Below, piece after piece: positions 1-8,541 of a stretch of 64,000 bases of DNA. The position numbers and the translations under genes are program-made. Positions within the stretch are counted from its first letter, which is position 1. Each line of letters opens with the position of its first letter. Below the pieces are notes generated by a model. It was not told where the DNA came from. It saw nothing but the letters and a program-made list of their open reading frames with translations, and ran no database searches. The DNA is taken from the NCBI GenBank assembly GCA_020636905.1, contig JACJWX010000011.1, positions 41,955 through 105,954 on the forward strand, read 5' to 3'. Source of the DNA: Actinomycetota bacterium. Its GTDB lineage: Bacteria; Actinomycetota; Thermoleophilia; Miltoncostaeales; Miltoncostaeaceae.

Positions 1-132
1 ACGGCTCCGGTGACGGAGGACGACGCCTCCGCCGCGGGGACGTCGAGCGCCGCGAACAAGCGTCCGCGAAGCAAGAACCAGGGCCGGCAGGGCGGCGGTG
101 GTCGACGCCGGCCCCCGAAGAAACGGCGGTAG
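1..132 (+). CDS. yidC: C-terminal tail of a YidC-type membrane insertase (partial)
   Basis: The window opens inside an open reading frame that ends with TAG at 130-132. The visible 43 codons encode a low-complexity Thr/Ala/Asp stretch followed by a strongly basic Arg/Lys/Gly tail ending PPKKRR. Such basic tails are usual at the end of actinobacterial YidC/Oxa1 proteins, where they touch the ribosome. No catalytic or membrane segment is inside the window, so the name rests mainly on position: the stop lies 2 nt before a jag gene, as in the conserved rnpA-yidC-jag-rsmG-parAB order. This identification is inference. Confidence 0.6.
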   Translation, partial: TAPVTEDDASAAGTSSAANKRPRSKNQGRQGGGGRRRPPKKRR

Positions 133-134
133 GT

Positions 135-611
135 GTGACTGCAGCGAAGAGATCGGACGGCCCGGAGGCGCTCGAGCAGGTGCTGCGGTCGGTCGCCGCG
201 GCATATGGGCTCACCGACGCCACCGTGACCGTCAACACCGATGCCGAGGGCGGAATCGGCGGCGCCATCGAAGGTCCCGGGAGTGAGGCCCTGGTGGCCG
301 ACGGCGGTGAGGTGGTTGATGCCCTGCAGTACCTCGGGGCGCAGGTGGTGAGCCGGGCCGAGGGCGGGGGCCGTCGCCACGTGAGCGTCGACGCCAACGG
401 GTACCGCGCGCGGAGAGAATCTGCGCTCATCGATCTGGCCGGGCGCGCCGCCGAGGAAGCGCTGGAGTTCGGCGAGGAGATCGAGCTCGATCCCATGACG
501 CCGCACGACCGCCGGATCGTGCACATGGCGCTGAAGGACCGCGGGGACATCGTGACGCGCAGTGAGGGCGAAGAACCCCGCCGGCGCATCATCGTGGAGC
601 CGGCGGACTGA
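135..611 (+). CDS. jag: Jag/KhpB-type RNA-binding protein (KH-R3H)
   Basis: A 158-residue protein starting with GTG 2 nt after the preceding stop, which implies coupling to yidC. Residues about 60-90 fit the end of a KH domain. Residues about 95-155 are a clear R3H domain, with YRARRESALIDLA, the motif PMTPHDRRIVHMAL and a conserved arginine-rich end (RRRIIVEP). Jag/KhpB proteins bind RNA with KhpA and affect cell elongation and division. The N-terminal Jag-N domain of firmicutes is absent, as usual in actinobacteria. Position between yidC and rsmG supports the call. Confidence 0.92.
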   Translation: MTAAKRSDGPEALEQVLRSVAAAYGLTDATVTVNTDAEGGIGGAIEGPGSEALVADGGEVVDALQYLGAQVVSRAEGGGRRHVSVDANGYRARRESALIDLAGRAAEEALEFGEEIELDPMTPHDRRIVHMALKDRGDIVTRSEGEEPRRRIIVEPAD

Positions 612-641
612 CCATCCGGGCGCGGATCGCCGGCGCGCGAC

Positions 642-655
642 GTTTCACGTGAAAC
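642..655. promoter_or_regulatory. parS: parS centromere site
   Basis: The 14-bp sequence GTTTCACGTGAAAC is a perfect palindrome and equals the consensus ParB-binding centromere parS known from Bacillus and Streptomyces. It lies upstream of parA-parB, overlaps the 5' end of rsmG, and is the only exact copy I found by reading the window. ParB should load here as a CTP-dependent clamp and spread. Its occurrence beside parAB is expected for an origin-proximal segregation locus. Confidence 0.9.
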
Positions 656-1374
656 AGGGTCCGGCGGCCCGCCTGCAGGTGGCGGCATCCAGTGTGGGCA
701 TGCCGCTCACCGACGTGCAGGCCGGAGCACTGGTGAGTCTCCTGGACCGGATCGCGCTCGAGCGTCAGAACCTGACGGCCATCGACGAGATCATGGATGG
801 CGTCGATCGCCACCTGGCCGATTCCATCGCCGGTCTGGCGGTGGCCGAACCCGCCGGGCCGCTCGTGGACATCGGGTCCGGGGGAGGGTTCCCGGGACTC
901 GTCATCGCGAGGCTCCGCCCCGATCTCGCGGTCACGCTCGTGGAAAGTGAGGGCCGGAAGGCCGATTGGCTGGTTCGAGCGTCCGCCGATCTCCCTAACG
1001 TACGGGTGGTGCCCGAACGCACCGAACAGCTCGCCCGGGATGCGCGCGGCGCCTTCGGAACCGTCACCGCCCGCGCGGTCGCGGGCCCGGTCCCGACACT
1101 GGAACTCGCCGCCCCGCTCGTCGGTGACGGTGGCGAGATCCGCATCTGGTCGACACCGGCGTCCGAAGCCGACGACGCGCAGATCGCAGTGGCCGCGGAC
1201 CTGCTCGGATTCGTGCCCGAGGGCATCGTTCCCGTGTCCCCGTTCACGGGTGCCCGCCGGGTTCTGCGACGGTTCCGGCGCGTGGCGCCCACCCCGGACC
1301 GGTACCCGCGCCGGCCGGGCCGGGCCGTGTCGCGTCCCCTGCGTGTCCTGGGGTCGGAGGCCCCGCCTACGTGA
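649..1374 (+). CDS. rsmG: 16S rRNA (guanine527-N7)-methyltransferase RsmG
   Basis: A 241-residue protein (if GTG 649 is the start) that methylates G527 of 16S rRNA using SAM. The Rossmann motif I reads LVDIGSGGGFPGLVIA, followed by the acidic strand end VTLVESEGRKADWL and the GidB signature TVTARAV. The start is uncertain: GTG 649 lies in the centre of the parS palindrome and has no clear Shine-Dalgarno sequence; GTG 679, GTG 694 and ATG 700 are alternatives that would still leave the conserved core intact. The stop overlaps the GTG of parA by 4 nt, so both are probably translated together. Confidence 0.93.
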   Translation: MKQGPAARLQVAASSVGMPLTDVQAGALVSLLDRIALERQNLTAIDEIMDGVDRHLADSIAGLAVAEPAGPLVDIGSGGGFPGLVIARLRPDLAVTLVESEGRKADWLVRASADLPNVRVVPERTEQLARDARGAFGTVTARAVAGPVPTLELAAPLVGDGGEIRIWSTPASEADDAQIAVAADLLGFVPEGIVPVSPFTGARRVLRRFRRVAPTPDRYPRRPGRAVSRPLRVLGSEAPPT

Positions 1375-2126
1375 TCTACGCCATTGCGAACCAGAAGGGC
1401 GGCGTGGGCAAGACCACGACCGCCGTGAACCTCGCCGCATGCCTGGCCGAAGCGGGCGCTCGCGTGCTGCTCGTGGACGTCGACCCGCAGGCGAACGCCA
1501 CGAGCGGACTCGGGATCCAGGTTGGTCCGGACGACGCCACCATCGCCGACGTGGTGCTGGACGGCACCCCGGCGGTCGACGCGGTGCGTCCCACCGACAT
1601 CTCGAACCTGAAACTCCTGCCCGGGGTGCAGGACCTCGCCGGCGCCGCCATCGAGCTGCCGGCCCGAGATCGGCGCGAGCACATCCTCGCCGACGCCCTG
1701 GCGCCGCTCCGGGGTGACCACGACTACATCTTCCTCGACTGCCCGCCGTCGCTCGACCTGCTCACGGTCAACGCGCTGGTGGCCGCGGATCGCCTGATCG
1801 TGCCCGTGCAGTGCGAGTACTACGCGCTCGAGGGCTTGTCACGACTGATGGAGACCGTTGCGGCCGTCACCGACCGTCTCAACCCGGGTCTTCGGGTGGC
1901 CGGAATGCTCATGACGATGCACGACGCACGGACGCGGGTCAGCGCCGACGTGGTCGCCGAAGTGCGCCGCCACTTTCCGGAGCTGGCGTTCCGCACGATC
2001 GTCCCCCGGAATGTGCGTCTGGCGGAGGCGCCATCATTCGGGCGACCGGTCATCACGTACGACCCGCACTGTGCGGGCGCGGATGCCTATTTCGAAGCGG
2101 CGAAGGAGGTTGCGGCCCGTGGCTGA
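1371..2126 (+). CDS. parA: Chromosome-partitioning ATPase ParA/Soj
   Basis: A 251-residue deviant-Walker ATPase. The P-loop KGGVGKTT spans residues 9-16 with the signature lysine at position 9. The switch region VDVDPQANATSGLG and the Walker B segment YIFLDCPPSLDLLT follow. The chromosomal type lacks an N-terminal HTH, as here. ParA moves ParB-parS complexes along the nucleoid. The GTG start overlaps the rsmG stop (GTGA), and parB starts inside its last codons. Confidence 0.96.
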   Translation: MIYAIANQKGGVGKTTTAVNLAACLAEAGARVLLVDVDPQANATSGLGIQVGPDDATIADVVLDGTPAVDAVRPTDISNLKLLPGVQDLAGAAIELPARDRREHILADALAPLRGDHDYIFLDCPPSLDLLTVNALVAADRLIVPVQCEYYALEGLSRLMETVAAVTDRLNPGLRVAGMLMTMHDARTRVSADVVAEVRRHFPELAFRTIVPRNVRLAEAPSFGRPVITYDPHCAGADAYFEAAKEVAARG

Positions 2127-3021
2127 CGCAGCGAAGGATGGACGCCGACTGGGGCGCGGACTCTCCGCGCTGCTCGGTGAACCCGTACCCGCGGCTTCGG
2201 CGTCTCCCGTTCGCCCCCGGGGCGACGGCGGGCTCGAGGAGATCGACGTCACCCGGATCCACGCGAACCCGGACCAGCCCCGGCGCCGCATCGACGAAGC
2301 GGCCCTCGCGAGCCTCGCCGATTCGATCAGCACCCACGGGCTCGTCCAGCCCGTGGTGGTACGACCCGATGGAGACCGATTCCAGATCGTCGCCGGCGAG
2401 CGTCGCTGGCGGGCGGCCCAGCGTGCCGGGCTCCCGAGTATCCCGGCGCTCATCCGGGAACCGGACGCGCAACAGCAGCTCGAGCTGGCGCTCGTCGAGA
2501 ACATGGTCCGCGAAGACCTGTCGCCGATCGAGGTTGCCCGCGCCTGCGCGGTCCTCACCGAGGACTTCGGCCAGAGCCACCAGCTCGTCGCCGACCGACT
2601 GGGCCGTTCCCGTCCCGCGATCTCGAACCTGCTGCGTCTGCTGGAACTCCCGGACGACGTCCAGCATCTCGTCGACCGCGGTGATCTCTCCGAGGGGCAC
2701 GCCCGCGCCGTGCTGATGGCCGACGGCGCGCGAGCCCGGCGTCGTCTGGCCGAACGTGTGGTGGCCGACGGGCTCTCGGTCCGCCAGACCGAGCGCGCGG
2801 CCCGCGAATCGGTCCGGTCGAGGCCGTCGGCCGCGGGATCGGATCCGACGCCGGCGCAGGACGATGCCCTGGACGCGTTCACCGCCGCCTTCGAGACCAA
2901 CGTGCGGGTACGGGCCTCGCGCGGTGATGCGGTGGTCGTGGAACTCACCTTCGCCGACGAGGACGCACTCCGCGCGGCCATCGATCGCCTTGGTCGCGTT
3001 CTGGAGCCGCTGCCGAGCTGA
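2119..3021 (+). CDS. parB: Chromosome-partitioning CTPase ParB/Spo0J
   Basis: A 300-residue protein. Residues about 1-25 hold the ParA-stimulating basic peptide GRRLGRGLSALLGE. The CTP-binding ParB/Srx domain (about 40-130) contains the GERRWRAAQRAG box. A central HTH (about 140-180, LVADRLGRSRPAISNLLRLL) recognises parS, and a C-terminal dimerisation domain ends the protein. GTG 2119 is chosen because GAAGGAGGT at 2102-2110 is a strong ribosome-binding site at good spacing and the start overlaps the parA stop by 8 nt. Target: the parS at 642. Confidence 0.96.
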   Translation: MADAAKDGRRLGRGLSALLGEPVPAASASPVRPRGDGGLEEIDVTRIHANPDQPRRRIDEAALASLADSISTHGLVQPVVVRPDGDRFQIVAGERRWRAAQRAGLPSIPALIREPDAQQQLELALVENMVREDLSPIEVARACAVLTEDFGQSHQLVADRLGRSRPAISNLLRLLELPDDVQHLVDRGDLSEGHARAVLMADGARARRRLAERVVADGLSVRQTERAARESVRSRPSAAGSDPTPAQDDALDAFTAAFETNVRVRASRGDAVVVELTFADEDALRAAIDRLGRVLEPLPS

Positions 3022-3022
3022 A

Positions 3023-4609
3023 CTACGCGGGCGGTGTGTCCCCGCCCGCGGGCTCGGGGAAGGTCATCGTCACCGAGGTTCCCGCGTCCGGCGCGGACGT
3101 GATCGTCAGGGTCGCGCCCGCGAGCAACGCCCGCTGCCGCATCGCCTCGAGGCCCAGATGTCCCTCGCCGATACGTTCGGGAACCGCCTCCGGGTTGAAC
3201 CCGACGCCGTCATCGATGACGGAAAGGCAGAGACCACCATCAATGAGCGTGGCGTCGACGCGGAGCAGGGACGCCTCCGAGTGGCGCGTGCTGTTTGCGA
3301 CCGCCTCCTGAACGACGCGGAACGCGAGGGTCCGCGCCTGATCGGGGAGGGCGTCGACCAGATCGAGGCCGTCCATCTCGGTCTGCATCCGTTCGCAGCC
3401 GGTGCGGCTCAGGACCACGCGGACGGCCGACGAGAACCCCAGCTTCTGAATGGACATCGGGTGCAGGTCGAAGATCGCCTCTCGGAGCGTCCCGATGACC
3501 CCGCGCGCCAATCGCGACGCCTCTCGGACGAGATCGGAATCCGGCTGATCCGACGCGTCCGAGCGTTGCGCGATGGCGTCGATGAGCAGGCCGAGCCCGG
3601 CGAGCTCCTGCACCGGACCATCGTGGATGTCCTCGGCGATGCGCTGCCGTTCCCGCTCCTGGGCGGTGACCAGCGCGGCGGCGATCTGCTCGCGACGTTC
3701 CTGCTCACGGCGAAGGTTTTCGACGAGCCGGGCGTTGGTGAACGCGATGCCCGCCTGCTGCCCCAGGGCGACCAGGTGCTCGATGTCGTCACCGGTGAAG
3801 GCCTCGCCGTCGCGAGCGACCACGAGGGCCGCGGGAGCGCCGACGTCCACCGAGATGGGCAGTGCCAGGAGCGGCCCGGGAACCAGCTGCTGGACTCCCG
3901 ACCGCATCGCCGCGAGTGCGGCGGTCACCGCGACCGGCCGGACGTTTCCTTCCGCACCGAGGGTCTCGGCCTCCTCCAGGGTGCCGACGCCGATCACGGC
4001 CGCGCTCACACCGTGGACGAGTCGCCGCGCGTGCATTGCGACGACCCGGGCGACCTCCCCGGCCCGGTCCGTGCGGGTGACCGCCGCGGCGATCTCCTGA
4101 AGCGCCATGAGGAGCCGGACCTCACGATCGAGATCGCGAGCGCGTGACTGCACCCCGTCGAACAGCAGGTGCCCCCGAACGGCGAGCGCGAGTGCGCTGG
4201 CGAGCGGAACCATGGCCGCCGCAGGCAACGCGACGGGCCCTCCAACAACCAGCCGACCCACGGTATCGTTGCCGATTTGCAGGGGAAACTCGCTCGTCGG
4301 TGGGTCGACCCGGCCGCTGGCCCCCGCCGGATCCAGGGTTCCACTCGTCGGGTCCTTGACGAGCAGCGCGATCCCATCGACCTCGAGGGCGACCCGGACG
4401 TCGTCGAGCAGCGTCGCCAGTCCGTCCGGTTCGCCGAAGCGACGGGCGCCCGTCGCCACCACGGCGGCGGCGACCCGCCGCGCCAGGGCCGCATCCGGGG
4501 CCCCGTCCGTGCCATCTGACGGCGGCATCTCGTGCCCCGGCCGACGGATCACGGGCGCGACGTCGTCCCCTTCGGACGAACCGCCGGCCGGGGAACCTGG
4601 CCGACCCAC
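3023..4609 (-). CDS. GAF-domain sensor histidine kinase, NarL family
   Basis: A 528-residue soluble kinase without membrane segments. Two GAF-like regions occupy about residues 60-150 and 165-295 and are joined by helices. The HisKA_3 dimerisation segment holds RIAEDIHDGPVQELAG with the phospho-acceptor His329. The ATP-binding domain shows the N-box VVQEAVANSTRHS and the G-box DDGVGFNP, then GHLGLEAMRQRA. The GTG start overlaps the TAG stop of the upstream regulator by one base (TAGTG), which fixes the start and implies coupling. It should phosphorylate the neighbouring NarL-type regulator in response to an intracellular signal; the ligand is not apparent. Confidence 0.93.
   Translation of the reverse strand: MGRPGSPAGGSSEGDDVAPVIRRPGHEMPPSDGTDGAPDAALARRVAAAVVATGARRFGEPDGLATLLDDVRVALEVDGIALLVKDPTSGTLDPAGASGRVDPPTSEFPLQIGNDTVGRLVVGGPVALPAAAMVPLASALALAVRGHLLFDGVQSRARDLDREVRLLMALQEIAAAVTRTDRAGEVARVVAMHARRLVHGVSAAVIGVGTLEEAETLGAEGNVRPVAVTAALAAMRSGVQQLVPGPLLALPISVDVGAPAALVVARDGEAFTGDDIEHLVALGQQAGIAFTNARLVENLRREQERREQIAAALVTAQERERQRIAEDIHDGPVQELAGLGLLIDAIAQRSDASDQPDSDLVREASRLARGVIGTLREAIFDLHPMSIQKLGFSSAVRVVLSRTGCERMQTEMDGLDLVDALPDQARTLAFRVVQEAVANSTRHSEASLLRVDATLIDGGLCLSVIDDGVGFNPEAVPERIGEGHLGLEAMRQRALLAGATLTITSAPDAGTSVTMTFPEPAGGDTPPA
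3026..3050. terminator. Perfect 9-bp inverted repeat between convergent parB and kinase genes
   Basis: CGCGGGCGG (3026-3034) and its exact reverse complement (3042-3050) flank a 7-nt loop. The stop codons of parB (3019-3021) and of the opposing kinase gene (3023-3025) are only 1 nt apart, so any transcription end signal must sit inside coding sequence. The hairpin is in the last codons of the kinase gene. No U-run follows, so intrinsic termination is only a possibility. Confidence 0.4.
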
Positions 4610-5298
4610 TAGTGGATCAGCGACTGGCGGATGCCGATGGCGACGGCCTGCGTGCGGTGCTCGGCTTCGAGCTTCGCGAGAATGTGCTTGACGTGGGTCT
4701 TCACCGTCTCGACGCTCACCACGAGGGCTTCCGCCACCTCGCGGTTCGACGCGCCGTCGGCGAGCATCTGGAGGATCTCCAGCTCCCGGGCGGAGAGGAC
4801 GTTGGTGGTGTTCCGCGGTGAGGTGAACTGCCGCAGCAGGTCGGGCGCCAGCCGTGGATCGACGAAGGCCTCGCCGCCCGCGACCTGATGCAGCGCCTGG
4901 ACCAGGATCGTGCTCTCGGAGTCCTTCAGGACGAATCCATCGGCGCCCGAGTCGAGCGCCTCCATGAGCAGTTCCTGCTCGGCGTGGGCGGTGAACATGA
5001 CGATGCGGAGGTCGGGAGCCGCCTCGACCATGCGCTTCGTGGCCTGGATCCCGTCCATTCCGGGCATCTGGATGTCCATGAGCACCACGTCGGGTCGTCG
5101 CCGGTCGACCAGCTCGAGCGCTTCGGTGCCGCTCGACGCCTCACCCACCACGACGATGTCGTCGTGCTGCGCGAGCAGCCGGCGGACGCCCTCGCGAACC
5201 ACGAGGTGGTCATCGACGAGCAGCAGGCTCAGTCGTCGATGCGAGTCGGCTTCAGTTGAGGATTGACCCGAACGCTGCACGCTCGCCGTGTGATTCAC
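4609..5298 (-). CDS. NarL/FixJ-family response regulator
   Basis: A 229-residue regulator. A receiver domain (about 23-140) has the acidic pair VDD at 28-30, the phosphorylated Asp75 in VVLMDIQMPGMDG, the Thr of MFTAHA and the Lys of FVLKDSES. A LuxR-type HTH (about 165-225) reads LSARELEILQMLADGASNRE and then TVKTHVKHILAKL. GTG 5298 is preceded by GAGGAG three bases upstream. It is the first gene of a two-gene operon with the histidine kinase. Its targets cannot be read from the window. Confidence 0.95.
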   Translation of the reverse strand: MNHTASVQRSGQSSTEADSHRRLSLLLVDDHLVVREGVRRLLAQHDDIVVVGEASSGTEALELVDRRRPDVVLMDIQMPGMDGIQATKRMVEAAPDLRIVMFTAHAEQELLMEALDSGADGFVLKDSESTILVQALHQVAGGEAFVDPRLAPDLLRQFTSPRNTTNVLSARELEILQMLADGASNREVAEALVVSVETVKTHVKHILAKLEAEHRTQAVAIGIRQSLIH

Positions 5299-5330
5299 GG
5301 ACTCCTCGGATCCACGGGGGTGGAAAATAG

Positions 5331-5404
<74 letters not shown>

Positions 5405-5561
5405 AAAGCCCCCACGGGGAGCGCGAGGTTAGCAACCATCGCAGGTCCAGGGCAAGGGACCGGCGATGCCAGCCACCCGACGACTATCGGCGTGCACCGG
5501 TCTATGATTGAACACCCCGCACCATCCGCGCCGGTCGTCGTTTCTGGAAGTGAGTCGTCGC

Positions 5562-6047
5562 GTGCAGGAAATGTCCATCTATGGAGTCAGTTTCGACATC
5601 GGCGCGAAGCAGCCGATCGTCCTGCTGAAGACCAAGAACGACAACAAGTTCCTGCCCATCTGGATCGGGAGCAACGAGGCGACGGCGATTCTGATGAAGC
5701 TTCAGGGCGTGGAGACCGCGCGGCCCATGACCCACGACCTCCTGAACAACGTCGTCTCGGGACTCGAGGGCGAGGTCACCCGCATCACGGTGACCGACCT
5801 TCGCGACTCCACGTTCTTCGCGCTCATCACGGTGCGGGTGGCGTCCAAGGAGATCGAGATCGATTCACGTCCATCCGACGCGCTCGCCCTGGCTGTGCGG
5901 ACCGACGCGCCCATCTTCGCCGCAGACAAGGTGATCGAGGACAGTGCGCTGGTCCTCGGAAGCGCCGAACCCGGCGACACCGAGGACGTGGTCGAGGCCT
6001 TCAAGGAGTTCCTGGACGAGGTGAATCCCGAGGACTTCGCCGGGTAG
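5562..6047 (+). CDS. Bifunctional nuclease family protein (DUF151)
   Basis: A 161-residue protein of the BFN/DUF151 family. Conserved segments are GAKQPIVLLK near the N-terminus, FLPIWIGSNEATAILM, RPMTHDLLNNVV and the family hallmark DSRPSDALALAVR. Members have reported RNase/DNase activity in plants and are widespread in actinobacteria and Thermotoga, but a bacterial role is not settled. GTG 5562 (MQEMSIYGVSF) is preferred over ATG 5571, which has AGGA too close, and over an upstream TTG at 5508. It converges with the chorismate mutase gene 12 nt downstream. Confidence 0.9.
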   Translation: MQEMSIYGVSFDIGAKQPIVLLKTKNDNKFLPIWIGSNEATAILMKLQGVETARPMTHDLLNNVVSGLEGEVTRITVTDLRDSTFFALITVRVASKEIEIDSRPSDALALAVRTDAPIFAADKVIEDSALVLGSAEPGDTEDVVEAFKEFLDEVNPEDFAG

Positions 6048-6059
6048 GCGGGTTCCGGG

Positions 6060-6368
6060 CTACGGCTCGGAGGTCGTCTCCTGCTTGGTGAGTTCCAGGA
6101 GCTGGTCGTAGATCCGATCCAGGCCGTCGGCGGTGATCGGTCCTCGGTTGGCGCCCTGGAGATAGCGGTGGAGTGTCCGTTCCCGCTCCGGGTCCACGAA
6201 GGGGATTCCCTGCTGGGCCTTGTAGTCGCGAAGCCGCTGCACCAGCGTGAGGCGCTGGTTGATGAGCCCCAGCAGCTTCAGGTCGGTGTCGATGATCGCG
6301 TCGCGCATCTGGCGGACGACGTAGTCGGACTGTGGATCGGGCGGCACCGGCAGCACGCTACCAGTCAT
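6060..6368 (-). CDS. Chorismate mutase, AroQ type
   Basis: A 102-residue all-helical AroQ-class chorismate mutase converting chorismate to prephenate for Phe/Tyr synthesis. The pattern RDAIIDTDLKLLGLINQRL, then RLRDYKAQQG and the active-site DPERERTL motif match the family; length is typical for the monofunctional intracellular form. No signal peptide and no fused dehydratase or DAHP-synthase domain is present. It is a single-gene unit between convergent and divergent neighbours; other aromatic pathway genes are not nearby. Confidence 0.9.
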   Translation of the reverse strand: MTGSVLPVPPDPQSDYVVRQMRDAIIDTDLKLLGLINQRLTLVQRLRDYKAQQGIPFVDPERERTLHRYLQGANRGPITADGLDRIYDQLLELTKQETTSEP

Positions 6369-6505
6369 TGCTCCAGGCGTCCGCGCTCCCGCGCGGTTGA
6401 CGCGTCGGCGGCACCGATTCGGTGCTCCGGGCCCGCCCGCGGGACTGGTCTGGGCGCAATGCGGGCAGTACCCTCCGAGTCCGACCGTCCCACCGAAAGC
6501 CGGAC

Positions 6506-6781
6506 ATGTTCGATCTCTCCCCGATCCAGGTGCTCATCGTCCTCGCCATCGCCCTCGTGGTCTTCGGCCCGAAGCGGTTGCCCGAGATGGCCCGCGGCAT
6601 CGGCAAGGGGCTTCGGGAGTTCAAGGAGGGGATCACGGCGGACGAGCCCGCCGCGCCGCGGACCCGCACCGTCGACGACGTGCCGCCTGCCGCCCTCGAG
6701 TCCTCGGCCGAACCCGTCGACGAGGATCTGGACGGATTGATCGTTCCGGGGGATCAACACCCGGGTTCCTCCCGCGACTGA
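6506..6781 (+). CDS. tatA: Sec-independent translocase subunit TatA
   Basis: A 91-residue protein with one N-terminal membrane helix (LSPIQVLIVLAIALVVFG), the conserved hinge FGPKRLPEMARGIGKGL and an amphipathic helix, followed by a charged Pro/Asp-rich tail. It forms the pore-like oligomer of the twin-arginine translocase. ATG 6506 gives the canonical MFDLSPIQ start. tatC follows after 3 nt and no tatB is present, so TatA may serve both roles, as in many Gram-positive minimal systems. Confidence 0.95.
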   Translation: MFDLSPIQVLIVLAIALVVFGPKRLPEMARGIGKGLREFKEGITADEPAAPRTRTVDDVPPAALESSAEPVDEDLDGLIVPGDQHPGSSRD

Positions 6782-6784
6782 CCG

Positions 6785-7618
6785 GTGGCGCGGCGCACAC
6801 GTCTTCCCCTCGGGCTTCGGACCGTTGCGAGGGACGAGGAACTCACCGTCGTGGAGCACCTCGAGGAGCTCCGGCGGCGCCTGATCGTCTCCGTGCTCGC
6901 CCTGGTCGCGGCGTTCGCCGTGACGTTCATCTTCCGCGACTGGATCATCGAGATCCTGAAGCAGCCGCTGCCGAGCGACTGGGAGGGCGACGGCCTGCTC
7001 ACCCTCTCGCCCACCGAGCCCTTCTTCACCATCCTCAAGGTCTGCCTGTGGACCGCGGTGTTGCTGGCCCTGCCGGTGTGGCTCTACCAGCTCTACGCCT
7101 TCGTCATCCCGGCGGTTGGCAACCAGAGCAGGCGCCTGATGCTCGTGGTGGTCGCCGGCGTGTCGGCGCTGTTCCTCGCGGGCGTCGCGTTCGGGTACTA
7201 CGTGGTGATGCCGATCGCGCTGACGTTCTTCCTCGGCTTCGGGGGCGATCTGTTCACGGCTCAGATCCGCGCCGGTGAGTACTTCGGGTTCGTCACCACC
7301 ATGCTCCTGGCATCGGGGATGATCTTCGAGGTGCCCGTGGCCATGCTCGCGCTCGCCCGGCTCGGCGTGGTCACGGCCGAGATGTACCGCACCCAGTGGC
7401 GCATCGCCATCGTCGTCATCGCCGCCGTCGCGGCGTTGCTCCCGGGCGGGGACCCGCTGAGCATGATGCTGTTGATGGCACCGATGCTCGTGCTCTACGT
7501 CGTCGGGATCTGGCTCGCGAAGACGTTCGCGGGAACGCCGCTCTGGGATCGTGAGACCTGGCAGGCGGAACCGGGCGACGGCGGGCCGGCGTCGACCGTT
7601 GACCGGCCCGGCGGCTGA
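6785..7618 (+). CDS. tatC: Sec-independent translocase subunit TatC
   Basis: A 277-residue membrane protein with six predicted helices. It carries the TatC signature VVEHLEELRRRLIVSV at the N-terminus, which forms the twin-arginine signal-binding surface, and the SPTEPFFTILKVCLW segment, including the invariant FxxxxK area. The GTG start lies 3 nt after tatA. The tail after the last helix is short and polar. Its TGA stop directly abuts the TCA (reverse-strand TGA) of the convergent ABC ATPase gene. Confidence 0.96.
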   Translation: MARRTRLPLGLRTVARDEELTVVEHLEELRRRLIVSVLALVAAFAVTFIFRDWIIEILKQPLPSDWEGDGLLTLSPTEPFFTILKVCLWTAVLLALPVWLYQLYAFVIPAVGNQSRRLMLVVVAGVSALFLAGVAFGYYVVMPIALTFFLGFGGDLFTAQIRAGEYFGFVTTMLLASGMIFEVPVAMLALARLGVVTAEMYRTQWRIAIVVIAAVAALLPGGDPLSMMLLMAPMLVLYVVGIWLAKTFAGTPLWDRETWQAEPGDGGPASTVDRPGG

Positions 7619-7627
7619 TCAGCCGCC
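7610..7627. terminator. 18-bp perfect palindrome across abutting convergent stop codons
   Basis: GGCGGCTGATCAGCCGCC reads the same on both strands and is centred exactly on the junction of the tatC stop (TGA 7616-7618) and the opposing ABC ATPase stop (7619-7621). As RNA it folds into a 7-bp GC-rich stem with a GAUC loop on either strand. Both proteins therefore end in Gly-Gly. It may act as a bidirectional end signal; no U-run is present. Confidence 0.35.
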
Positions 7628-8541
7628 GTCTCGCAGCTGGCGGCCGGTGAGGCGCAGGAAGACGTCCTCCAGTCCCGCGCGCCTGGCGGCGCGGAGCGAG
7701 CAGTCGATCCCCGCCTCCCGCAGTTGCTCGTGCAACGCTTCGGCGTCGCCGCCGCCGAACTGCCAGACGCCGTCGCCCACATCGATCGGATCGAGGTCCG
7801 GCCGCGTCCGTCCAAGTCGCTCAAGGGCCGCGGCGTCCAGCTCGACCTCGAGCACCTCCGTGCCCACCGTCTCGGCGATGAGCGATGCGGGCGTCCCGGC
7901 ACGGATCACCCGGCCGTGATCCATGATGACCAGCCGATCGCACAGCCGCTCGGCCTCGTCCATGTAGTGGGTGGTGAGCACGAGCGTGACGCCCCGGCGT
8001 TTGAGCTGCCGGAGACGCTCCCAGACGACGTGCCGGGCCTGCGGATCGAGCCCCGTGGTGGGCTCGTCCAGGAACACCACTTCCGGGCTGTTCACGAGCG
8101 CCCGGGCGATCTGGAGCCGGCGCTGCATCCCACCCGAGAGCTGGGTGACTGCCGAATCGGCACGGTCTGCCAGCCCGACCAGACCCATCAGTTCGCGGGT
8201 GATCGATGCGGCGGCTTCGCCCCGGAGGCCGAAGTAGTTGGCGAACACCAGCAGGTTCTCGCGCACGCTCAACTCCACGTCCAGCGTGGTGTCCTGGCTC
8301 ACGACGCCGATCCGCGCCTTCAGCGGCCGCGCATCCCGATCGGGGTCCAGACCCAGCACCTCCAGGTTGCCGCCGTCCCGCGACGTGAGACAGCAGAGCA
8401 TGCGCATGGTGGTCGTCTTCCCCGCGCCGTTGGGTCCCAGGAAGCCGAAGCACTCACCGGACGCGATGTCGAAGTCGACGCCGTCGACGGCGACGCGCTC
8501 GCCGTACCGTTTGGTGAGTCCACGGCCGACGACGGCCGTGG

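Noticed and set aside
2034..2981. Long opposite-strand reading frame across parB
   Set aside because: It is Ser/Arg-rich with no domain or ribosome-binding site, while parB on the other strand is a clear family member. The same applies to many long antisense frames in this high-GC window.
1..3021. Replication origin within the window
   Set aside because: No DnaA-box cluster, dnaA or dnaN is visible; only the neighbouring yidC-parB segment is included.
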